From positions 1 to 10,725 of the forward strand of contig JAOUOQ010000042.1 of assembly GCA_029880275.1 (NCBI GenBank): 10,725 nt of DNA, in the 5' to 3' direction. The position numbers and the translations under genes were made by a program. This DNA comes from Candidatus Aminicenantota bacterium (GTDB lineage: Bacteria; Acidobacteriota; B3-B38; Guanabaribacteriales; B3-B38). Under the pieces are notes generated by a model. It made no database searches, had not been told where the DNA came from, and saw nothing but the letters and a program-made list of their open reading frames with translations. Positions 6,710 through 10,725 of the stretch are shown here, one piece after another (within the stretch, counting starts at the first letter, position 1; each line of letters begins with the position of its first letter).

Positions 6710-7628
6710 CTCCTCTCCTCCTTCGGGCGGCTATCAAGGTGTTTTTCAGCAGCATGGCGATGGTCATGGGTCCCACGCCACCGGGTACCGGCGTCAGTGC
6801 CGAGGCGACCTCTTGAACCCTCGCTTGATGCACATCCCCTACCAGGGTATAGCCCTTTTTTTGGTGCTCCGCTAAGCGAAGCGGGTCGTCGCCGAAGATT
6901 CTTTTAATCTCCGCCAGGTCGCTGAGGCGGTTTACGCCGACATCGATAACCACCGCTCCCGGTTTGACGAACTCTTCGGTGACCATTGCCGGGCGTCCGA
7001 TAGCCACCACCAGTATATCCCCCTCGGAGGTGACCCGGGGGAGGTTCTCGGTGCGGGAGTGGCAGATAGTTACTGTGGCGTGCTGGTGCATTAAGAGAAT
7101 GGCAGTGGGCTTGCCTACTATGTTGCTTCTCCCCAGCATTACCGCCCTTTTCCCCTTAAGGGGGATGCCCTCTTTTTTCAGTATCTCCATAATTCCCGCA
7201 GGGGTGCAGGGGACAAAGCACTCCCGACCGGCGAGCAGGTTGCCGAGGCTCACAGGATGAAAGCCATCGACATCCTTCTGGGGGTCGACCGCCTGAAGGA
7301 GGAGACCCTCGTCGATATGTGATGGTAAGGGGAGCTGAACCAGTATTCCGTCGGTCTGGTCATCGCGGTTTAACTGCTCTATCTGGCGCAGCACTTCCTC
7401 GGTGGAAGAATTTTTCTCTATCAGAATGGTGGTGGAGCGGATGCCAATCTCCTCACAGGCTCTGGCTTTCATGCGGATATAGACCTGGGAGGCGGGGTGG
7501 TCTCCCACCAGAACCGTTGCCAGCCCCGGTTGAATGCCTGCGGTAGCCCTGAGCTTCTCTACGCCGAGCCGGACTTCGTCTTTTATCTGCTGGGCTATCT
7601 TTCTGCCGTCGATTATTCTGGCGGTCAT
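6702..7628 (-). CDS. folD: Bifunctional methylenetetrahydrofolate dehydrogenase / methenyl-THF cyclohydrolase
   Basis: It interconverts 5,10-methylene-, 5,10-methenyl- and 10-formyl-tetrahydrofolate in the cytoplasm, supplying one-carbon units for purines and formyl-Met. The protein has 308 residues. Tyr50 and the catalytic Lys54 are in QVYIRMKARACEEIGI, QLPLP is at 98-102, KDVDGFHP (Asp121) is the substrate-binding block, GRSNIVGKP at 166-174 starts the Rossmann cofactor site, and TPVPGGVGPMT is the closing signature. Relative to E. coli FolD there is an insert of about 20 residues after GVNRL (about 236-258, ending just before LVGDV), a form I associate with deltaproteobacterial and related enzymes. 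The C-terminus ends in four arginines just where the coaE ribosome site is encoded. An AAAAGGA element upstream is rather far (about 14 bases) from the ATG. Confidence 0.97.
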   Translation of the reverse strand: MTARIIDGRKIAQQIKDEVRLGVEKLRATAGIQPGLATVLVGDHPASQVYIRMKARACEEIGIRSTTILIEKNSSTEEVLRQIEQLNRDDQTDGILVQLPLPSHIDEGLLLQAVDPQKDVDGFHPVSLGNLLAGRECFVPCTPAGIMEILKKEGIPLKGKRAVMLGRSNIVGKPTAILLMHQHATVTICHSRTENLPRVTSEGDILVVAIGRPAMVTEEFVKPGAVVIDVGVNRLSDLAEIKRIFGDDPLRLAEHQKKGYTLVGDVHQARVQEVASALTPVPGGVGPMTIAMLLKNTLIAARRRRGDG

Positions 7629-7669
7629 CTTAATGTGCTATTTCCTTTTGTAGGGAAATCCCTCCCTAA

Positions 7670-7699
7670 TTTATCAGGACAATAGAGGTATGCTCGCAA
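7670..7699 (-). promoter_or_regulatory. Candidate sigma70-type promoter for folD-coaE-queD
   Basis: On the minus strand, TTGCGA (7694-7699) and GATAAA (7670-7675) are separated by 18 bases, each matching four of six consensus positions. It would give a leader of roughly 35 bases before folD. The match is only fair, and readthrough from the reductase gene upstream is an equal possibility. Confidence 0.35.
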
Positions 7700-7724
7700 G
7701 CGGAGAGATTGTCTTCTTATAATT

Positions 7725-7759
7725 GATAGCCAAAGGTGCTATCCCTGACCAGAAAGGTC
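7725..7759. other. Two small adjacent hairpins between the reductase gene and folD
   Basis: GATAGC (7725-7730) pairs with GCTATC (7738-7743) over a seven-base loop, and GACC (7747-7750) pairs with GGTC (7756-7759) over five bases. They lie shortly after the reductase stop (minus strand), where a terminator is expected, but neither is followed by a T-run. They are at best a weak 3' end or RNA-stability element. The rest of the 143-base gap holds only the candidate folD promoter and ribosome site. Confidence 0.3.
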
Positions 7760-7771
7760 GTTCTATTATTT

Positions 7772-8728
7772 TTATACAGAGTTAGTCGGTTTCTCCCCAT
7801 AGACCCCCTGGAGGACATTTTCTATGGCTATCATAGCCATTTTGGTTCTGGTCTCCAGGGTGGCGCTGCCGATATGAGGAAGCAGGACTACATTATCCAT
7901 TTCAAGCAATTCGGGTTCTATACGGGGCTCGTTTTCATAGACATCAAGCCCGGCACCGGCGATGTTTTTTCTTTTCAGAGCCTCCACCAATGCCTTCTCG
8001 TTCACTATAGGACCCCGGCTGGCGTTTATGAGATAAGCTCCCGGTTTCATAAGCTGAAATTCTTTCTGGTCGATAAGGTGGTAGGTTTGGGAAGTGAGCG
8101 GCGGATGGAGGGTGATTATGTCAGAGGTTTTCAGCAGCTGATCAAGTGGTAGATAGGTGACTTTTAACCTCTCTTCCAGCTCGCTGTTGGCTCGCTGGAT
8201 ATCATAATAAACTACCTCCATCTCAAACCCGAAGGCTCGTTGGGCCACTGCCCTTCCTATTCTTCCCAGACCTATTATTCCTAACCTCTTTCCTTTTAGG
8301 TCGGACCCCAGGAAGAGGAAAAGCTGCCATTCTTTGAACTTGCCCTGCCGGGAAAACCTGTCAGCGGGGATGATGTTGCGGACTATGGAGAAGATGAGAG
8401 CCCATGTCAGGTCGGCGGTAGCGTCGGTCAGGACTTCGGGAGTGTTGGTGACATAGATGTTTTTTTGGCGGGCGTACTGATGGTCGATGTTGTCGTATCC
8501 GACAGCGACATTGGAGATGACCTTGAGTTTTGTGCCCGCATCGATGATATCGCGGTCTATTTTGTCGGTGAGAAGGGTCACCATCCCATCTTTGTCAGCG
8601 ACCCGGCGAATGAGCTCTTCTCTGGATAAGGAAGTATCATCATAGTTGATGTCCGCCTCACACTTAGCTGTCAGCTTCTGGAGAACAGGCTCGGGTAATC
8701 TTCGGGTTACCAAAACAGAGGGTTTCAT
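7772..8728 (-). CDS. D-2-hydroxyacid dehydrogenase, glyoxylate/hydroxypyruvate reductase type
   Basis: A 318-residue cytoplasmic oxidoreductase of the D-isomer 2-hydroxyacid dehydrogenase family. The SNVAVGYDNID block (72-82) and overall length point to the glyoxylate reductase/hydroxypyruvate reductase (GyaR-like) group, not to 3-phosphoglycerate dehydrogenase with an ACT domain. The Rossmann motif is GLGRIG (153-158). The catalytic triad is Arg238 (NASRGP), Glu267 (YENEP) and His285 (LLPHIGSAT), with the spacing 29 and 18 seen in archaeal GyaR. The second beta strand of the Rossmann fold ends in Asp176 (VVYYDIQ), a feature that usually favours NADH over NADPH. The start is supported by GAGGAG eight bases upstream. 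The natural substrate (glyoxylate, hydroxypyruvate or another 2-oxoacid) cannot be fixed from sequence, so no symbol is given. Confidence 0.9.
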   Translation of the reverse strand: MKPSVLVTRRLPEPVLQKLTAKCEADINYDDTSLSREELIRRVADKDGMVTLLTDKIDRDIIDAGTKLKVISNVAVGYDNIDHQYARQKNIYVTNTPEVLTDATADLTWALIFSIVRNIIPADRFSRQGKFKEWQLFLFLGSDLKGKRLGIIGLGRIGRAVAQRAFGFEMEVVYYDIQRANSELEERLKVTYLPLDQLLKTSDIITLHPPLTSQTYHLIDQKEFQLMKPGAYLINASRGPIVNEKALVEALKRKNIAGAGLDVYENEPRIEPELLEMDNVVLLPHIGSATLETRTKMAMIAIENVLQGVYGEKPTNSV

Positions 8729-8736
8729 TCCATTCT

Positions 8737-8742
8737 CTCCTC
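8737..8742 (-). promoter_or_regulatory. Ribosome binding site of the reductase gene
   Basis: GAGGAG on the minus strand, eight bases before the ATG at 8728. A nearer ATG between the two (8733) is followed at once by a stop (ATGGAATGA), so it is not the real start. The remaining upstream stretch to 8797 is AT-rich, with TTGATA and TATTAT elements at an unfavourable 20-base spacing, so I do not call a promoter there. Confidence 0.6.
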
Positions 8743-8797
8743 TTCAGAATACATAATAGATATATAATGCTGATGAATTATCAAATCGCCCCTGATG

Positions 8798-9082
8798 CTA
8801 AGATTTGTTCTGAGATTTTAAAAACTTATCCCGGCACTGCGGAGAGCAAAAATGGTAGGTTTGCCCCCCGATGTTTTCAGTGATGGAGTTTCCTGCCGGG
8901 ATATAAGTATTGCACACCGGGTCTTTGACCATATCCCCGGCATCGATTACTCGCTTGCCCCCGGAAGCCCCACCCTTAGCGGTTCCCCCCCTGGGGGAGG
9001 AGATGCGGGGTGGTGAGAAAGATATCAACTTCCATATCAGATAGATTACCAGAGCCAAAGCCAGCCAGAGGAGCATTCTCAT
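8798..9082 (-). CDS. Small membrane-anchored YHS-like cysteine protein (PP0621-like)
   Basis: 94 residues. One N-terminal hydrophobic helix (about 4-20, with three Trp/Tyr near its end) is followed by a Gly/Ser/Pro/Lys-rich linker (about 22-44) and a small C-terminal domain. That domain has MVKDPVC (Cys57), GGQTYHFCS (Cys79) and Cys83 in PQCRDKF. This DPVC...YxFCSxxC pattern is the YHS/TRASH-like metal-binding signature, and the layout resembles the PP0621 group of small proteins found in many proteobacteria. A bound metal is likely, but its nature and the cellular role are unknown. The first ATG has AGAAGG seven bases ahead; Met3 is a possible alternative start. The gene has its own good promoter and lies 69 bases upstream of the reductase gene, with which it may be co-transcribed. 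Confidence 0.8.
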   Translation of the reverse strand: MRMLLWLALALVIYLIWKLISFSPPRISSPRGGTAKGGASGGKRVIDAGDMVKDPVCNTYIPAGNSITENIGGQTYHFCSPQCRDKFLKSQNKS

Positions 9083-9115
9083 TTGACAGCCTTCTTTCCT
9101 TACGACCTGTTAGCA

Positions 9116-9144
9116 AGTTTAAAGGATTTATAGCGTTATGTCAA
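9116..9144 (-). promoter_or_regulatory. Near-consensus sigma70-type promoter of the YHS-like gene
   Basis: On the minus strand a perfect -35 box TTGACA (9139-9144) and TAAACT (9116-9121, four of six matches) are separated by exactly 17 bases. Transcription would begin near 9109, giving a leader of about 27 bases that contains the AGAAGG ribosome site. It is the best promoter match in the window. Confidence 0.75.
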
Positions 9145-9180
9145 GGGGAATGCCCCCTGGTGCCTTTGCGAAGCTGTGAA

Positions 9181-9209
9181 GGAACAGTATCCCCTTTTTG
9201 AGGAGTTCC
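9181..9209. other. Hairpin downstream of the metallo-hydrolase gene
   Basis: GGAAC (9181-9185) pairs with GTTCC (9205-9209), and TCCCC (9190-9194) pairs with GAGGA (9200-9204, one G-U pair) over a TTTTT loop, leaving a four-base bulge. It lies 30 bases after the hydrolase stop on the minus strand and may mark its transcript end. No T-run follows on the minus strand, so intrinsic termination is uncertain. Confidence 0.35.
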
Positions 9210-9238
9210 ACTCGGTTTGGTAAGCGCTATCATTCAGC

Positions 9239-10258
9239 TTAATTTCCCCTGGTCAGTTCCCGGTAGACGGCTTCCACATTTCTTGACAGGCTGGAGTTAT
9301 ATCCGCTGAAATGGCTGTATTTGGGAAGTCGGAGGTTCTCCTTGGTATCTTCCAGGGTTTGGCCCTGGTCGATGAAGTTTTTTACCTCCTGTCGCAGGTC
9401 GGATAAATAGTTGATAAACTCCTCCAGCCCGGCTATATCGGTCAACTCCCCATGTCCGGGGATGATGGTTTCCACCTCCATTTCCTTTACCTGGTTGAGT
9501 ATCTCAATCCAGTGTGCAGTATCCGCTCCGGCTGCTACATCTATATAGGGAATTATCTGGTGAAAAAGGAGGTCCCCCAGGTGGATGACCTTTTGCTGAG
9601 GGAAGTAGACGACCACATCCCCGTTGGTATGCCCTGCTCCCATGTAGATGAGTTCCACTATGTAATCATCGAGGTATATGGTGCACTGAGTCTCAAAGGT
9701 GAGGCTGGGTGGGATTATCCGCAGCTGCTCCAGCTCCTCTGCCGTTCTCTTCAGCTCTTCCAGTCTCTGACGCTCCTCCTGGAGCTGGGGGGAATTCTGG
9801 GCTTCTAACTGAGCCACTTTTGCCTCCTGCTCGCGCAGCATCTGGGGGAGGCGAGAGGTACGGGATTCCTCGTTTCTGGGAAGGTCAAATTTGATGATGT
9901 TTTCCCGTGTGTTCTGATGAGAGATGATAGTAGCCAGAGGTGAGAAGACTTGATTTCCATGGGTATGGTCGCCATGGTAATGCGTGTTGACGAGATATCG
10001 GACCGGGGCGGTAGTGAGCTTCTTGACCTCCTGTACGATTTCTCTGGCGGTGGTCGGGTCGTTTTTGCTGTCGACCACTAACACAGCTTCTGAGGAGAGC
10101 AAAAAGGCACCATTCCCACCGTTCCCCACCAGGAGATAAAGGTCGGTGGCTATCTTCTGAACCTTTAATGCTGGGTTCTGTGCCTTTGCAGGGGTAATGC
10201 AGAGAAGGATAACACAGCCGAATATGATAGAGATTAGAGCATTACACTTTGTCCTCAT
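9239..10258 (-). CDS. Exported metallo-beta-lactamase-fold hydrolase with a coiled-coil insert
   Basis: 339 residues. A signal peptide (about 1-26, hydrophobic core IIFGCVILLC, AKA cleavage motif before Gln27) sends it to the periplasm. The two-metal site of the fold is complete: His93, His95, Asp97 and His98 in NTHYHGDHTHGN, His210 in GAGHTNGD, Asp229 in HLGDL and His269 in IIPGHG. The pattern AGHTNGDVVVYFPQQKVIHLGDLLF is that of the SoxH-like/quinoprotein-associated MBL branch, and class B beta-lactamases are more distant relatives. Between the first metal motif and the second half lies an insert of about 43 residues (138-180), rich in Glu, Gln, Leu and Arg, that looks like a charged helix or coiled coil. 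The substrate is unknown. The start is fixed by a very strong ribosome site, and the gene has its own promoter and lies opposite a divergent gene. Confidence 0.88.
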   Translation of the reverse strand: MRTKCNALISIIFGCVILLCITPAKAQNPALKVQKIATDLYLLVGNGGNGAFLLSSEAVLVVDSKNDPTTAREIVQEVKKLTTAPVRYLVNTHYHGDHTHGNQVFSPLATIISHQNTRENIIKFDLPRNEESRTSRLPQMLREQEAKVAQLEAQNSPQLQEERQRLEELKRTAEELEQLRIIPPSLTFETQCTIYLDDYIVELIYMGAGHTNGDVVVYFPQQKVIHLGDLLFHQIIPYIDVAAGADTAHWIEILNQVKEMEVETIIPGHGELTDIAGLEEFINYLSDLRQEVKNFIDQGQTLEDTKENLRLPKYSHFSGYNSSLSRNVEAVYRELTRGN

Positions 10259-10263
10259 TTCAT

Positions 10264-10271
10264 CCTCCTTT
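10264..10271 (-). promoter_or_regulatory. Strong ribosome binding site of the metallo-hydrolase gene
   Basis: AAAGGAGG on the minus strand ends five bases before the ATG at 10258. It settles the start, which in turn gives a proper signal peptide. Confidence 0.8.
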
Positions 10272-10336
10272 GGTACAACCTAAGTGAATTAAGACCATAC
10301 ATTTGCTTTGCTGGAGCCTTTACACTTACAAGGGAA

Positions 10337-10364
10337 ATAATATCATAGGACGGGGGAGATTCAA
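10337..10364 (-). promoter_or_regulatory. Promoter of the metallo-hydrolase gene with extended -10
   Basis: On the minus strand TTGAAT (10359-10364) and TATTAT (10337-10342, five of six matches) stand 16 bases apart, with TGA just ahead of the -10 as in extended -10 promoters. The expected start near 10330 leaves a leader of about 70 bases. A palindrome overlaps its -35 box. Confidence 0.6.
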
Positions 10365-10375
10365 AAAGTTTTTGA
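10361..10375. repeat. 15-base palindrome, candidate operator
   Basis: TCAAAAA-G-TTTTTGA is a perfect inverted repeat with seven-base arms around one central base. It overlaps the -35 box of the metallo-hydrolase promoter and lies 62 bases before the -35 box of the divergent gene. A dimeric regulator bound here could block the minus-strand promoter. A/T-rich arms of this length could also arise by chance. Confidence 0.4.
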
Positions 10376-10437
10376 TATTAGAAAGGGTGTGATGGGAAGG
10401 GGAAGAGGGTTGTTTCTACTGCCAGCGGAAAAATCAG

Positions 10438-10466
10438 TTGCAATGAGAGGAATTTCGTCTTAAAAT
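10438..10466 (+). promoter_or_regulatory. Promoter of the truncated gene at the window end
   Basis: TTGCAA (10438-10443, four of six) and TAAAAT (10461-10466, five of six) are separated by exactly 17 bases. Transcription would begin near 10473, about 24 bases before the ATG at 10497, leaving room for the GGGGG ribosome-site-like stretch at 10484-10488. Confidence 0.6.
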
Positions 10467-10496
10467 AAATGAATCTAAAATTTGGGGGTAAGAGAT

Positions 10497-10725
10497 ATGA
10501 AATTGATGGATAGAGCTAAACAGAAAGCTTTAATCCAGATGTTAAAACTCCTCCCCAAGGTTTCCGATAAAAACCTGATTAGACTTACCTACTTAGCCGA
10601 AAAGATTGATTATAAAGAAGGGTATGTTGAGGCCATCAAGACTATCAGAAGAGCCTTCGAAGAGCAGACCCCATATGTGGTTCTTGGCAAAAGAATACTG
10701 ACCAAGCTCTCTCCTAAATGCCGGG
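10497..10725 (+). CDS. N-terminal fragment of an unassigned protein, possibly a radical SAM enzyme
   Basis: An open frame from ATG 10497 runs to the window end without a stop, giving 76 residues (MKLMDRAKQKALIQ...). A second ATG three codons in is an alternative start. The visible part is helical, Lys/Arg/Leu-rich and has no signal peptide. It contains VSDKNLIRLTYLAEKID, a segment AIKTIRRAFEEQTPYVVLGKRIL, and then TKLSPKCR. From memory this resembles the leader of a group of bacterial radical SAM proteins in which a [D/S]xxNLxRL...AEK helix pair and an xxPN[AV]R-like segment precede the CxxxCxxC cluster. The cluster itself would lie beyond the window, so this part is inference. That it is a real gene is supported by its promoter, the ribosome-site-like G-run and the unbroken frame. 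Confidence 0.6.
   Translation, partial: MKLMDRAKQKALIQMLKLLPKVSDKNLIRLTYLAEKIDYKEGYVEAIKTIRRAFEEQTPYVVLGKRILTKLSPKCR

Noticed and set aside
7736..8152. A 138-codon plus-strand frame opposite the reductase gene.
   Set aside because: It runs antisense to a well-supported dehydrogenase whose motifs are intact, and it shows no family features of its own.
9146..9157. GGGG...CCCC hairpin just upstream of the YHS-gene promoter as a terminator.
   Set aside because: A four-pair stem without a T-run that abuts the -35 box is too weak to call.
10376..10437. Purine-rich stretch (many G and A) in the divergent intergenic region, considered as a small RNA or repeat.
   Set aside because: No stable stem, terminator or repeated unit can be seen in it.

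Overview
The window comes from a diderm (Gram-negative) bacterium with moderate GC content. It holds a lipopolysaccharide (LPS) supply operon that ends in an envelope-assembly pair: kdsB (3' end), pyrG, kdsA, kdsC, an LpxL-type acyltransferase, lapA and lapB. A run of kdsB-pyrG-kdsA-kdsC, a metal-dependent KdsA and a FolD with a long C-terminal insert are features I associate with deltaproteobacterial, Nitrospirota-like or related deep diderm lineages. The sequence alone does not settle the taxon, and it carries no rRNA.

Layout. Bases 1-5607 are one tightly packed plus-strand operon. It begins with the last codons of a CMP-Kdo synthetase, followed by CTP synthase (CTP is the co-substrate of KdsB). 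Kdo-8-P synthase and Kdo-8-P phosphatase come next, then a lipid A-type acyltransferase, LapA and LapB. Several genes overlap by one base. The operon therefore makes and activates Kdo, acylates the lipid A-Kdo acceptor, and probably feeds back on LPS output through LapB. kdsD (arabinose-5-phosphate isomerase) is not here.

Bases 5624-10258 are all on the minus strand and converge on lapB with a 16-base gap. In transcription order they are: an exported metallo-beta-lactamase-fold hydrolase with its own promoter; a small membrane-anchored YHS-like cysteine protein with a near-consensus sigma70-type promoter; an NAD(H)-type glyoxylate/hydroxypyruvate reductase; and then folD-coaE-queD, a compact cofactor cluster (folate C1, coenzyme A, queuosine precursor).

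Bases 10259-10496 are a divergent intergenic region with a promoter on each strand and a 15-base palindrome over one of the -35 boxes. A plus-strand gene starts at 10497 and runs off the window. Its N-terminus resembles the leader region of a group of radical SAM proteins, but the cluster that would prove this lies outside the window.

I found no CRISPR array, insertion sequence, tRNA, rRNA or phage genes, and nothing I would call an undescribed system. The most useful second looks are the Walker A Lys-to-Arg change in CoaE, the coupling of lapAB to the Kdo operon, the coiled-coil insert in the exported hydrolase, and the palindrome in the divergent promoter region.
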